Part shown: positions 27,344-36,556 of the stretch, piece after piece
How positions within the stretch are numbered: position 1 is the stretch's first letter
Layout of the letters: each line of letters begins with the position of its first letter
From: Streptomyces sp. BK239
Lineage (GTDB): Bacteria; Actinomycetota; Actinomycetes; Streptomycetales; Streptomycetaceae
Reading direction: 5' to 3'
Assembly (NCBI RefSeq): GCF_004217285.1
Contig: NZ_SHKS01000004.1
Span: forward strand, 248,001-312,000
DNA length: 64,000 bases
Notes under the pieces: model-generated
What the model saw: the letters and a program-made list of their open reading frames with translations, nothing else
What the model was told of the DNA's origin: nothing
Database searches by the model: none
Position numbers and translations under genes: made by a program

Positions 27344-28939
27344 TCAGAGGGGGATGTTGCCGTGCCGGCGCTCCGGGGCCGGGGCGCGCTTGCCGCGCAG
27401 CGCGCGCAGGGCGCGGCAGACATGGGCGCGGGTGTCGCGCGGAGCGATCACGGCGTCGACGTAACCCCGCTCGGCCGCGAGGTAGGGCGTGCCGTGCGTG
27501 TTCTCGTACGCGGCGACCAGACGGGCGCGCAACGCACCGGGGTCGGCAGCCGCGGCCAGGTCGCGCCGGTGCAGGACGCCGACCGCGCCCTCTGCGCCCA
27601 TCACGGCGATGCGCGCGGTGGGCCAGGCGAGGTTGACGTCGGCGCCAAGGTGCTTGGAGCCCATCACGGCGTAGCCGCCGCCGTACGCCTTGCGCACCAC
27701 CACGGTGACCTTGGGGACGGTCGCCTCGGCGTACGCGTAGAGCAGCTTCGCGCCGCGCCGGATGATGCCGGCCTGCTCCTGGCGCACGCCGGAGAGATAG
27801 CCGGGGACGTCGGCGAAGGTCAGCAAGGGCAGCCCGAAGGCGTCGCAGAAGCGCACGAAGCGCGCCGCCTTCTCGGAGGCGTCGATGTCCAGGACGCCGG
27901 CCGCGTGCAGCGGCTGGTTGGCGACGACGCCTACGGGGCCGCCCTCGACCAGGGCGAGCGCGCAGACGATGTTCGGCGCGAACAGCTCTTGCACCTCCAG
28001 CAGCTCCCCGTCGTCGACGACCGCGCGCAGGACGTCGCGCATGTCGTACGCCTGCCCGAGCCGGTCGGGCACCACCTCGTCGAGCGCGGCGCCGGCGGGG
28101 GCGTCGCCCGGGGTGTAGCGCGGGGGCCGCTCCATGTTGTTGGCCGGCAGGTACGACAGCAGGTCGCGGACGGTGTCGAGAGCCTCCTTCTCGTCGGCGG
28201 CGAGGAAGTGGGCGTTGCCGTTCACGGAGTTGCTGGTGCGGGCCCCGCCCAGCTCCTCGGCGCTCGCCCGCTCGCCGGTGACGGTCTCGATGACGTCGGG
28301 CCCGGTGACGAACATGTGCGAGGCGCCGTCGACCATCACGGTGAAGTCGGTGATGGCGGGGGAGTAGGCGGCCCCGCCGGCGCACGGCCCGAGGACGACC
28401 GAGATCTGCGGGATCACCCCGGACGCCCGCACGTTGCGGCGGACCAGCTCGGCGTAGAGGGCGAGCGAGGCGACGCCCTCCTGGATGCGCGCGCCGCCGC
28501 CGTCGTTGAGCCCGATGACCGGGCAGCCCGTCTTGAGGGCGAGGTCCATCAGGGCGACGGTCTTCTCCCCGAAGGCCTCGCCCATGCTGCCGCCGAACAC
28601 GGTGGGATCCTGCGCGAACACGCACACGGGCCGGCCGTCGATCGTGCCGTGCCCGGTGACCACCCCGTCGCCGTACGGGCGGTCGGCGCCGTCGCCGGTG
28701 GCGCGGGCCCGGACGAACTGACCGGTCTCGGTGAAGGAGTCCTCGTCGAGGAGCAGGCCGATCCGTTCCCGGGCGCCGAACTCGCCCCGTCTTCTCGGGC
28801 CGCCCCCGAAGAGCGCCCGCGCCCGGCGCCGTTCCAGGGCGGCGATGCGCTCGGCGGTGCAGTCGGGCGCCCGGATCGCGGGCGGGGGCGTCCCCGTGGG
28901 GGAGCTTCTGGTCGGGGACGTCGTCGCTTCTGGTGTCAC
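27344..28939 (-). CDS. AccD/PccB-type acyl-CoA carboxylase beta subunit (AccD4-like role)
   Basis: 531 residues from GTG 28939, chosen because GGAGG lies 5 nt upstream; this gives the normal family length, while the longer open frame adds unlikely sequence. Both halves of the carboxyltransferase fold are visible: SMGEAFGEKTVALMDLAL, GLNDGGGARIQEGV and GPCAGGAAYSP in the N half; ADVPGYLSG, GGGYAVMGSK and WPTARIAVMGAEGAV in the C half. The enzyme transfers carboxyl from biotin to acyl-CoA. No biotin carboxylase or biotin carrier is encoded here, so it must borrow a housekeeping alpha subunit. It leads the minus-strand operon. By analogy with AccD4 it would make the carboxylated extender for the polyketide synthase; a plain propionyl-CoA carboxylase is the alternative. 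Confidence 0.85.
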   Translation of the reverse strand: MTPEATTSPTRSSPTGTPPPAIRAPDCTAERIAALERRRARALFGGGPRRRGEFGARERIGLLLDEDSFTETGQFVRARATGDGADRPYGDGVVTGHGTIDGRPVCVFAQDPTVFGGSMGEAFGEKTVALMDLALKTGCPVIGLNDGGGARIQEGVASLALYAELVRRNVRASGVIPQISVVLGPCAGGAAYSPAITDFTVMVDGASHMFVTGPDVIETVTGERASAEELGGARTSNSVNGNAHFLAADEKEALDTVRDLLSYLPANNMERPPRYTPGDAPAGAALDEVVPDRLGQAYDMRDVLRAVVDDGELLEVQELFAPNIVCALALVEGGPVGVVANQPLHAAGVLDIDASEKAARFVRFCDAFGLPLLTFADVPGYLSGVRQEQAGIIRRGAKLLYAYAEATVPKVTVVVRKAYGGGYAVMGSKHLGADVNLAWPTARIAVMGAEGAVGVLHRRDLAAAADPGALRARLVAAYENTHGTPYLAAERGYVDAVIAPRDTRAHVCRALRALRGKRAPAPERRHGNIPL

Positions 28940-29262
28940 AGCCACCTCCGAAGTGGCTACCGAATATGGCAGCGGGGCGGGGAGGGGCCGAGTGGTTGGC
29001 CGTTCTGTGTGCGAGAGGTGAGTCTCCCGGGGCCGGGGTTCGTGCCTGGGTGACAAGGGCCCGTCGGCGCGCCCGCTCCGCCGACGCCGTCCCACCACCC
29101 GAGACGATGTCCGGAATGCGAGAAAAATACCGGTTCGGAGATCTGCCCACCCTTTCGTGCCGAATGAAGGACATGGGTACGACCACGACCCTGGCCGACA
29201 CCGGTGTGCCACGCGAACCGGCCAGTGCCGAGCGGCACTTCCTCGGAACCTTCGGAGCTGAC
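28940..29262. promoter_or_regulatory. Divergent control region between the two biosynthetic operons
   Basis: A 323-bp gap separates the lipid operon (minus) from the amino-acid polymer operon (plus). A perfect 6-bp inverted repeat (AGCCAC at 28940-28945, GTGGCT at 28953-28958) brackets the carboxylase ribosome binding site, so a hairpin could present it in the loop. A short A-rich patch lies near 29125. I find no convincing -35/-10 pair on either strand. Possible longer starts for the carrier protein at 29164 and 29173 lie here but lack well-spaced ribosome binding sites. Confidence 0.45.
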
Positions 29263-31812
29263 ATGGCGGACAAGCCGGTGGAGACACTGCCTCCCGCACG
29301 GGAGTCCACGGTCCTGCTGGACGGGTACGGCGACCCGGCCGTACTCGAAGAAGAGTTCACCCCCGTACTGGCCGACGTCGTCCGCATGGAGCGGATACCG
29401 GCCGACGCCCACTTCTTCGAGGAGCTGGGCGCCGACTCGCTGGTCATGGCCCACTTCTGCGCCAGGATAAGGAAACGCGGCGACCTGCCACCGGTGTCCA
29501 TGAAGGACGTGTACCGCCATCCGACGCTGCGCAGCCTCGCGACGGCCACCGCCGCTCGGGCAGAGGCGGCCACCGCGGCAGCCCCGGACGCGCAGCCGGC
29601 CCCGAGGACCGCCCCCGCCCCTGCGGGGCCGGTGGCACCGCCCCCGGCAGGCGCCCCGCACTACGTCCTGTGCGGCGCCCTCCAGCTCCTCGCCTTCCTC
29701 GTTTACGCCTACCTCATCGCCCTGATCGCCGAACGGGGCTACGAGTGGATCTCCGCCGGCTCCTCGGCGGCCGAGGTGTACCTGCGGTCGGTCCTGTTCG
29801 GCGCCGCCGTCTTCGTGACCCTGTGCACGCTGCCCGTCGTCGCCAAGTGGGCGCTCGTCGGCCGGTGGAAGCCCCAGGAGATCCGCGTCTGGAGCCTCGC
29901 CTACGTCCGCTTCTGGATCGTCAAGGCGCTCATCCGCTCCGACCCGCTCGTGCTGTTCCACGGATCGCCGCTCTACCTCGTCTATCTGAGAGCCCTGGGA
30001 GCGAAGGTGGGGCGGGGCTCCGTCGTCCTCTCCCGGACCGTGCCCGTCTGCACCGACCTGCTCACCATCGGCGACGACACCGTCGTCCGCAAGGACTCCT
30101 CCTTCACCTGCTACCGGGCCCACGACGGACTCATCCAGACCGGCCCCGTCACCCTCGGCAACGACGTGCTGGTCAGCGAGGCCACGGTGCTCGACATCGA
30201 CACCCGTCTCGGCGACGGCGCCCAGCTCGGCCACGCCTCCTCGCTGCACCGCGGGCAGACCGTGCCCGCAGGGGAGCACTGGCACGGCTCCCCGGCCCAG
30301 CCGGCCGACGCCGACTACCGGAGGGTGGGCCCGGTCCCCTGCGGCCCGCTGCGCCGGACGGTCCACAGCGTGCTGCAACTCCTGGTCGCCCTCGCCGTGT
30401 ACCTGCCGATCGCGGTCGGCGGCCTGTACGCGCTGCTCACCGGGACCCCGGACATCCGAACCGCCCTGGAACCGGGACCCGCGGTCTTCGGCGACTGGAC
30501 GTTCTACCGAGACGCCCTCGCCTTCTCCTTCGTGCTCGTCTTCGGAGCCGTCCCCGCCGGACTCCTCGTGATGACCACCGTGCCCCGCCTGCTCGCCAAG
30601 GCCGTGAAGCCGGACCGGGTCTACCCCCTGTACGGCTTCCACCACGGGGTGCACCGGACCATCACGCTCCTCACCAACTGGCGTTTCCTCAAGCGCCTGT
30701 TCGGTGACAGCTCCGCCATCGTCCACTATCTGCGGTGCCTCGGCTACGACCTGTCCAGGGTCGAGCAGACCGGATCGAACTTCGGCACCGAGATGAAGCA
30801 CGAGACGCCCTACCTGAGCCGCGTCGGACGCGGCACGATGGTCGCCGACGGGCTGTCGATCATGAACGCCGACTACTCCGGCAGCGCCTTCCGCGTCTCC
30901 CGGGCGGAGATCGGCCCCCGCAACTTCCTCGGCAACCGCATCGCCTACCCCGCCGGAGGCAGAACCGGCGAGAACTGCCTCCTGGCGACGAAGGTCATGG
31001 TGCCCGTCGACGGGAAGGTCCGCGAGGGCGTCGGACTGCTCGGCTCGCCCAGCTTCGAGATCCCCCGCACCGTCCTCAGGGACAGCCGGTGCGACCGGTT
31101 CAAGAACCCCGAGGAGCTGCGGCCCGCCCTAGCCGCGAAGAACCGGCACAACGCCTCCACCATGCTGTGGTACCTCGGGACCCGGTGGATGTACGCCTTC
31201 GGCCTCGTCCTGCTCGCGTCCGCCGCCACCGAGTGGTACAGCGCCTTCGGCGCGCCGGCGATCGCCCTGGCCGACGTGCTCGGCCTGGTCTTCACCGTCG
31301 CGTACTTCGTGCTCCTGGAGCGCGCCCTCACAGCCGTCGTCCCGCTGCGCCCGCTGCTCTGCTCGATCTACGACCCGCGCTTCTGGCGGCACGAGCGCTA
31401 CTGGAAGGTGCCCTCAGAGACCTACCTGCGCATCTTCAACGGCACCCCGTACAAGAACCTCGTCTGGAGGCTGCTCGGCGTCCGCCTGGGCCGCCGCGTC
31501 TTCGACGACGGCTGCTACCTGACCGAACGGTCCCTGGTCACCCTCGGCGACGCGTGCACGCTCAACGCGGGCACCGTCGTGCAGTGCCACTCGCAGGAGG
31601 ACGGCACCTTCAAGTCCGACCGCAGCGCTCTCGGCTCCCGCTGCACCCTCGGCGTCGGCGCGTTCGTGCACTACGGGGTCATGGTGGGCGAGGGCGCGGT
31701 CCTCGCCCCCGACTCCTTCCTGATGAAGGGGGAGCTCGTCCCCCAGGACGCTCGGTGGGGCGGCAACCCGGCCACGCCGCTGAGCCCGTCCCGCAGCGGC
31801 GAGGGGAGGTAG
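29263..31812 (+). CDS. Carrier domain fused to six-TM Pls-type synthetase C-terminal region
   Basis: 849 residues from ATG 29263, with GGAG 5 nt upstream. Residues about 20-95 are a carrier domain (Ser59 in LGADSL, followed by SMKDVYRHPT). The rest matches the C-terminal region of epsilon-poly-L-lysine synthetase and its Pls/PosA relatives: six hydrophobic segments (first near residue 132, last near 680) separate three soluble parts containing left-handed beta-helix hexapeptide repeats (for example TIGDDTVV, TLGVGAFVHYGV). In Pls these soluble parts act as tandem condensation domains that polymerise the amino acid without a template. Here the adenylation domain normally fused in front is missing and lies in the next gene, 6 bp downstream. 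Confidence 0.82.
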   Translation: MADKPVETLPPARESTVLLDGYGDPAVLEEEFTPVLADVVRMERIPADAHFFEELGADSLVMAHFCARIRKRGDLPPVSMKDVYRHPTLRSLATATAARAEAATAAAPDAQPAPRTAPAPAGPVAPPPAGAPHYVLCGALQLLAFLVYAYLIALIAERGYEWISAGSSAAEVYLRSVLFGAAVFVTLCTLPVVAKWALVGRWKPQEIRVWSLAYVRFWIVKALIRSDPLVLFHGSPLYLVYLRALGAKVGRGSVVLSRTVPVCTDLLTIGDDTVVRKDSSFTCYRAHDGLIQTGPVTLGNDVLVSEATVLDIDTRLGDGAQLGHASSLHRGQTVPAGEHWHGSPAQPADADYRRVGPVPCGPLRRTVHSVLQLLVALAVYLPIAVGGLYALLTGTPDIRTALEPGPAVFGDWTFYRDALAFSFVLVFGAVPAGLLVMTTVPRLLAKAVKPDRVYPLYGFHHGVHRTITLLTNWRFLKRLFGDSSAIVHYLRCLGYDLSRVEQTGSNFGTEMKHETPYLSRVGRGTMVADGLSIMNADYSGSAFRVSRAEIGPRNFLGNRIAYPAGGRTGENCLLATKVMVPVDGKVREGVGLLGSPSFEIPRTVLRDSRCDRFKNPEELRPALAAKNRHNASTMLWYLGTRWMYAFGLVLLASAATEWYSAFGAPAIALADVLGLVFTVAYFVLLERALTAVVPLRPLLCSIYDPRFWRHERYWKVPSETYLRIFNGTPYKNLVWRLLGVRLGRRVFDDGCYLTERSLVTLGDACTLNAGTVVQCHSQEDGTFKSDRSALGSRCTLGVGAFVHYGVMVGEGAVLAPDSFLMKGELVPQDARWGGNPATPLSPSRSGEGR

Positions 31813-31818
31813 GTCCGC

Positions 31819-34419
31819 ATGGCGACATCGACACCCACGCTCATCACCCAGGCCGGCCGGGAGCACTGGCAGAACGTCCTGGCCTCGGGCGGGGCCACCA
31901 CCGTCCCCCGGTGGCGGACCGCCGGCGCCGGCCGCACGGCCGCCCACGGGACCGCCGTGCACGAGACCCCGATCCCCGACGACCTGCTCACCGCGCTCCG
32001 GACGACCGGCCTGCCCGGCGACCCGCTCCTCGGCTCGGTGCTGCTGGCCGCCCACGCCAAGGTGCTCGCCGCCCTCTCCGGCGAGCGGGAGGTCACCACC
32101 GCGCACGTCGTCGCCGAGGGCGGCCGGCCGCTGCCCTGCCCGCTGACCGTCGACCCCGGCCCCTGGCGCACGCTGGTGGAACACGCCCACCGCGCCGCCG
32201 TCGCCCTGGTGATCCACCAGGACTTCCCCGTGGACGCGCTCCGAAGGGAACTCGGCCGCACCGGGCCCTCGACCGAGGCCGTGTTCGACCCGACCGGCGC
32301 GGCGGGCGAACTGCCCGAGGACGCCGTGCTGCGCCTGGAACTCCCCCGACACGACGGCCGCCCCCTGCTGCGCCTGCGCTACCGGACCGACGCGCTCGAC
32401 GCCGGGAGCGCCGCCCGCATCACGGGCTACCACCTCACCGCGCTCCGGCTGATCGCCGCCGACCCGGACGCCCCGCACGACCGGCAGAGCCTGCTGTCGC
32501 CCGAGGAGCTCCGCTTCCAGCTCGACGGCCTCGCCGGCCCCCGCCGCGAGCTGCCCGACCGCCGCGTCCACGAACTGTTCGAGGAACGCGTTCGCGCCCA
32601 CCCCGACGCCGTCGCCGTCGCCCGCGGCGACCACCGCTGGACCTACCGCGAACTCGACGAGCGGGCCAACCGGCTGGGCCGCGCCCTGCTCGCGCGCGGC
32701 CTCCGCCCCGAGGACGTGGTCGCGGTGGTGACCGAACGCACCCTCGACTGGGCCGCGTGCGTCCTCGCGGTCTTCAAAGCGGGCGGCGCCTACCTGCCCG
32801 TCGAACCGCACTTCCCGGCCGACCGCATCGCCACCATGCTCTCCCGCGCCGGCTGCCGCCTGGTGCTCACCGAGGAGGGCGCCGCCGCCACCCTCGACCG
32901 GGCCCTGGACGCCCTGCCCGCCGTCCGGGCGCTGCCCGTGGGCGAGGCGTACGCGGAGGACCACCCCGCCGGCGACCTCGGCGTGCCCGTCGCCGCCGGA
33001 CAGCTCGCCTACCTCTTCTTCACCTCCGGCTCCACCGGCGAACCCAAGGGCGCCATGTGCGAGCACGCCGGCCTGCTCAACCACCTCCACGCCAAGATCG
33101 ACGACCTCGGCATCGGCGAGAAGGACGTGGTCGCCCAGACCGCGCCCCAGTGCTTCGACATCTCCCTGTGGCAGCTGCTGGCCGGGCTCCTGGCCGGCGG
33201 AAGCACCCTGCTGGTGGAACAGGAGGCGATCCTCGACGTCCCCCGGTTCGTCGACACCGTCGAACGCGGCCGCGTCGGCGTGCTCCAGGTCGTCCCCTCG
33301 TATCTCGACGCCGTCCTCGCCTACCTGGAACGCCACCCGCGGACCCTGCCCGCCCTGCGCCGCGTGTCGGTCACCGGCGAAGCCCTGAAGAAGGAGCAGG
33401 CCCAGCGCTGGTTCGCGGCCCAGCCCCGGATCCCGCTGGTCAACGCCTACGGGCTCACCGAGACCTCCGACGACACCAACCACGAGGTGATGGACCGGCC
33501 GCCCGACGGCGACCGCGTCCCGCTCGGCCGCCCCGTCAACAACGTCCGCGTGTACGTCGTCGACGAGCACCTGGCGCCGGTGCCGCTGGGCGCGCCCGGC
33601 GAGATCGTCTTCTCCGGGGTGTGCGTCGGACGCGGCTACGTCAACGACCCCGAGCGCACCCGGATCGCCTTCACCGACGACCCGCACCGCCCCGGCGAAC
33701 GGCTCTACCGCAGCGGCGACCACGGCCGCTGGCTGCCCGACGGGAAGCTCGACTTCCTCGGCCGCCGAGACAGCCAGGTCAAGATCCGCGGCTTCCGCAT
33801 CGAGATCGGCGAGGTCGAGAACGCCCTCCTGCGGGTACCCGGGGTACGCGACGGGGCGGTGGTCGCCACCGACGGCGCCGGAAGGGGCGGACGCCTGGCG
33901 GCCTTCTACGCCGGCCCGCACCCGCTGGACGACGCCGCCCTGCGCGCCCGGCTCGGCGAGTCCCTGCCCGCCTACATGGTCCCCTCCGACTTCCACTGGC
34001 GGCACGAACTGCCCCTGACCGCCAACGGCAAGACCGACCGCAAGGCGCTCACCGCGCTCGCCGCCCGGCTCGGCGCGGACGAACCCGCCGGCGCGCCCAC
34101 CACCGCCGAGTCCGGAGCCGGCGGCCCGGAACGGGACGCCCCCCGCACCCCGACCGAGCGGCGCCTGGCCGCAGCATGGGCCCAGGTGCTGGACGTACCC
34201 GAGCACCGCGTCCGCCGCCACGACCACTTCTTCGACCAGGGCGGCACCTCCCTCGCCGCCGTCCGGCTCGCGATCGCCCTCGACCGCGCGGTGGACCTCA
34301 CCGACCTCACCCGCCACCCGGTCCTCGCCGACCTGGCCCGCACGGTCGACGAACGGCAGAGCACGCCGGCGCCCGCTTCCCCCGGTCCGCGCCGCCCGGA
34401 CCGTACGACCACGACGTAG
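31819..34419 (+). CDS. NRPS adenylation-carrier protein with a remnant condensation lobe
   Basis: 866 residues; GGGGAGG precedes the ATG. Residues 1-235 resemble the C-terminal half of a condensation domain without the HHxxxDG half. Residues about 245-745 form an adenylation domain (P-loop TSGSTGEPKG near 402, NAYGLTETSDDTN, YRSGDHGRW, NGKTDRK). Residues 780-850 form a carrier domain (Ser811 in FFDQGGTSL). A rough alignment to the gramicidin A-domain gives pocket residues D-I-W-Q-V-G-A-D-D, with two extra acidic residues that suit a side-chain amine. With sbnA/sbnB downstream, L-2,3-diaminopropionate is the likely substrate. It probably activates the monomer for the membrane synthetase encoded just upstream. 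Substrate assignment is inference. Confidence 0.82.
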   Translation: MATSTPTLITQAGREHWQNVLASGGATTVPRWRTAGAGRTAAHGTAVHETPIPDDLLTALRTTGLPGDPLLGSVLLAAHAKVLAALSGEREVTTAHVVAEGGRPLPCPLTVDPGPWRTLVEHAHRAAVALVIHQDFPVDALRRELGRTGPSTEAVFDPTGAAGELPEDAVLRLELPRHDGRPLLRLRYRTDALDAGSAARITGYHLTALRLIAADPDAPHDRQSLLSPEELRFQLDGLAGPRRELPDRRVHELFEERVRAHPDAVAVARGDHRWTYRELDERANRLGRALLARGLRPEDVVAVVTERTLDWAACVLAVFKAGGAYLPVEPHFPADRIATMLSRAGCRLVLTEEGAAATLDRALDALPAVRALPVGEAYAEDHPAGDLGVPVAAGQLAYLFFTSGSTGEPKGAMCEHAGLLNHLHAKIDDLGIGEKDVVAQTAPQCFDISLWQLLAGLLAGGSTLLVEQEAILDVPRFVDTVERGRVGVLQVVPSYLDAVLAYLERHPRTLPALRRVSVTGEALKKEQAQRWFAAQPRIPLVNAYGLTETSDDTNHEVMDRPPDGDRVPLGRPVNNVRVYVVDEHLAPVPLGAPGEIVFSGVCVGRGYVNDPERTRIAFTDDPHRPGERLYRSGDHGRWLPDGKLDFLGRRDSQVKIRGFRIEIGEVENALLRVPGVRDGAVVATDGAGRGGRLAAFYAGPHPLDDAALRARLGESLPAYMVPSDFHWRHELPLTANGKTDRKALTALAARLGADEPAGAPTTAESGAGGPERDAPRTPTERRLAAAWAQVLDVPEHRVRRHDHFFDQGGTSLAAVRLAIALDRAVDLTDLTRHPVLADLARTVDERQSTPAPASPGPRRPDRTTTT

Positions 34420-34496
34420 ACCGCACGGCGCGGACCACACGGCCCGGACGCCACCGACAGAGCCCACCGCCTCACCGCCTCCGGAAGGAGACCGAG

Positions 34497-35504
34497 ATGC
34501 CGTCCTCGATCCCCCTGTCGCCGCCCGGCGTCGACCTGCGGCCCGGCAGACCTCCCGTCCTGCGCGCCGACCTCACCGGCGACGCGGCGAGCTGGGCCGC
34601 CGAGCACCGGGACGCGCTGCGCGCCGTCGTCACCGAGCACGGCGCGGTCCTCGTCCGCGGCCTCGCGCTCGGCGACCCGGACACGGCCGGGGCCGTCCTG
34701 CGCGAGCTGGCCGGCGGCCCGCCCATGACCGAGAGGGAGGCCTTCGCGGCCCGGCGGACCTACCCCGGCGGCGTCTACTCCTCCGCCAAGTGGCCGCCCA
34801 GCCAGCCCATGTGCATGCACCACGAACTCAGCTACACCCTGGAGTTCCCCGGGCTGATGCTGTTCGCCTGCATCGAGGCCCCCGTCGCCGGCGGAGCCAC
34901 CGCCCTCGCCGACGCGACGACCGTCCTCGGCGCGCTGCCCACCGACCTCGTCGAACGCTTCCTGCGGCAGGGCTGGCTCCTCACCCGCACCTACAACGAG
35001 GACATCGGCGCCTCCCTCGCCGACTCCTTCGGCACCGAGGACCGCGCCGCGATCGAGGCCTACTGCCGCGCCTCGGCCATCGCCTTCGAGTGGCAGCCCG
35101 ACGGCGGACTGCGCACCCGGCAGCGCCGCAGCGCCGTCGTACGCCACCCGGTCACCGGCCGGCGCTGCTGGTTCAACCAGATCGCCTTCCTCAACGAGTG
35201 GACCCTCGCCCCCGAGATCCGCGAGTACCTGGTGGACGTCTACGGCGCCGACGGGCTGCCGTTCAACACCCGCTACGGGGACGGCACACCCCTGGAGGAG
35301 GACACCGTCCGCCTGCTCAACGAGGTGTACGAGGCGCACACCGTGCGCGAGCCGTGGCAGTCCGGCGACCTCATGCTCGTCGACAACGTCCGCACCGCCC
35401 ACAGCCGGGAGCCCTACGAAGGGCCGCGCGAGGTGCTCGTCGCGATGGCGGACCCCGTCCGGCTGGCCGACTGCTCGCCCACCGTGGAGGTGACCCCCGT
35501 ATGA
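34497..35504 (+). CDS. TauD/SyrP-like Fe(II)/2-oxoglutarate dioxygenase
   Basis: 335 residues, ATG 34497 with GGAAGGAG 7 nt upstream. It has the TauD-family layout: GAVLVRGL near the N-terminus, the metal motif HHEL near residue 103 (His and Glu ligands), the distal His in VRTAHSREPY, and the 2-oxoglutarate Arg in the following REVLVAM. The closest functional type I know is SyrP-like hydroxylases that modify amino acids in nonribosomal peptide pathways, where the acidic ligand is often Glu. It is translationally coupled to sbnB (ATGA overlap). It may hydroxylate the carrier-bound diaminopropionate or the finished chain; the exact substrate is unknown. Confidence 0.8.
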   Translation: MPSSIPLSPPGVDLRPGRPPVLRADLTGDAASWAAEHRDALRAVVTEHGAVLVRGLALGDPDTAGAVLRELAGGPPMTEREAFAARRTYPGGVYSSAKWPPSQPMCMHHELSYTLEFPGLMLFACIEAPVAGGATALADATTVLGALPTDLVERFLRQGWLLTRTYNEDIGASLADSFGTEDRAAIEAYCRASAIAFEWQPDGGLRTRQRRSAVVRHPVTGRRCWFNQIAFLNEWTLAPEIREYLVDVYGADGLPFNTRYGDGTPLEEDTVRLLNEVYEAHTVREPWQSGDLMLVDNVRTAHSREPYEGPREVLVAMADPVRLADCSPTVEVTPV

Positions 35505-36556
35505 CGACGGCCCCCCGCGACGACGCGACCCCGGCCGCCGTGCCGCCCTTCGCGGTCGTCCCCGGCGCACAGGTCCGCGACGCCCTGCGCGGGCGGGAGA
35601 AGCAGATCGTGGAACTCGTCGAGGCCGTCTACCGGCTCCACGACGCCGGCGACACGGTGAACCCGCCGTCGAACTTCCTGCGCTTCCCAGACCGCCCCAC
35701 CTCGCGGATCATCGCGCTGCCCGCCTCGATCGGCGGCCGGACACCGGTGGACGGAATCAAATGGATCTCCAGCTTCCCGCAGAACGTGACGGCCGGCGTG
35801 CCGAGGGCGTCGGCGGTGCTCATCCTCAACGACCACGACACCGGCTACCCCTTCGCCTGCATGGAGGCCTCCATCGTGAGCGCCACCCGCACGGCGGCGT
35901 CCGCGGCGCTGGCCGCGGACCGGCTCAGCGCCGGCCGGCCCCGCCCCGCCCACGTCGGGTTCATCGGCTGCGGCCTGATCGCCCGCTACGTCCACACCTT
36001 CCTCACCGGCACCGGCTGGTCCTTCGACGCCATCGGCGTCCACGACCTGTCCGCCGACAGCGCGAACGGGTTCCGCGGCTACCTGGAGCGGTCCGGCGCC
36101 CCGGGCGACATCGTCGTGCACGACAGCCCCGAGGCGCTGATCCGCGCGAGCGACCTGGTCGTCTTCGCCACCGTCGCCGCCCGGCCGCACATCCACGCGC
36201 CCTCGTGGTTCGCCCACCACCCGCTCGTACTGCACCTGTCCCTGCGCGACCTCGCCCCCGAGGTCGTCCTCGCCTCCGCCAACCTCGTCGACGACGTCGA
36301 CCACTGCCTGACCGCGCAGACCTCCGTCCACCTCGCCGAACAGCTGACCGGCCGACGCGACTTCGTCACCGGGACCCTGGCGGACGTGCTGGCCGGACGC
36401 CTCACGCCACCGACGGACCGGACGACGGTGTTCTCGCCCTTCGGCCTCGGCGTGCTCGACCTCGCGGTCGGCAAGTACGTCCACGACGAGGTGGCCGCCT
36501 CCCGGGAGCTGCACATAGTCGACGACTTCTTCCACGAACTGAACAGGTACGGATGA
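35501..36556 (+). CDS. sbnB: SbnB-like 2,3-diaminopropionate biosynthesis dehydrogenase
   Basis: 351 residues, starting inside the dioxygenase stop (ATGA overlap). It belongs to the ornithine cyclodeaminase/mu-crystallin family: N-terminal substrate domain with GIKWISSFPQN, then a Rossmann fold with GFIGCGLIARYV near residue 150. In staphyloferrin B biosynthesis SbnB oxidises and hydrolyses N-(1-amino-1-carboxyl-2-ethyl)-glutamate with NAD to give L-2,3-diaminopropionate and 2-oxoglutarate. The SbnA-like partner overlaps its stop by 4 nt, which supports this role over ornithine cyclodeaminase. Confidence 0.85.
   Translation: MTTAPRDDATPAAVPPFAVVPGAQVRDALRGREKQIVELVEAVYRLHDAGDTVNPPSNFLRFPDRPTSRIIALPASIGGRTPVDGIKWISSFPQNVTAGVPRASAVLILNDHDTGYPFACMEASIVSATRTAASAALAADRLSAGRPRPAHVGFIGCGLIARYVHTFLTGTGWSFDAIGVHDLSADSANGFRGYLERSGAPGDIVVHDSPEALIRASDLVVFATVAARPHIHAPSWFAHHPLVLHLSLRDLAPEVVLASANLVDDVDHCLTAQTSVHLAEQLTGRRDFVTGTLADVLAGRLTPPTDRTTVFSPFGLGVLDLAVGKYVHDEVAASRELHIVDDFFHELNRYG

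Noticed and set aside
30735..34400. Very long plus-strand frame running into the dioxygenase
   Set aside because: Only its last 335 residues (from 34497) are real; the rest is Arg/Pro-rich shadow of the carrier/TM and adenylation genes.
31819..34419. Reading this gene as a siderophore synthetase because sbnA/sbnB are present
   Set aside because: Staphyloferrin B-type pathways need NIS synthetases and transporters, none of which are here; the Pls-type membrane protein favours a poly-amino acid.
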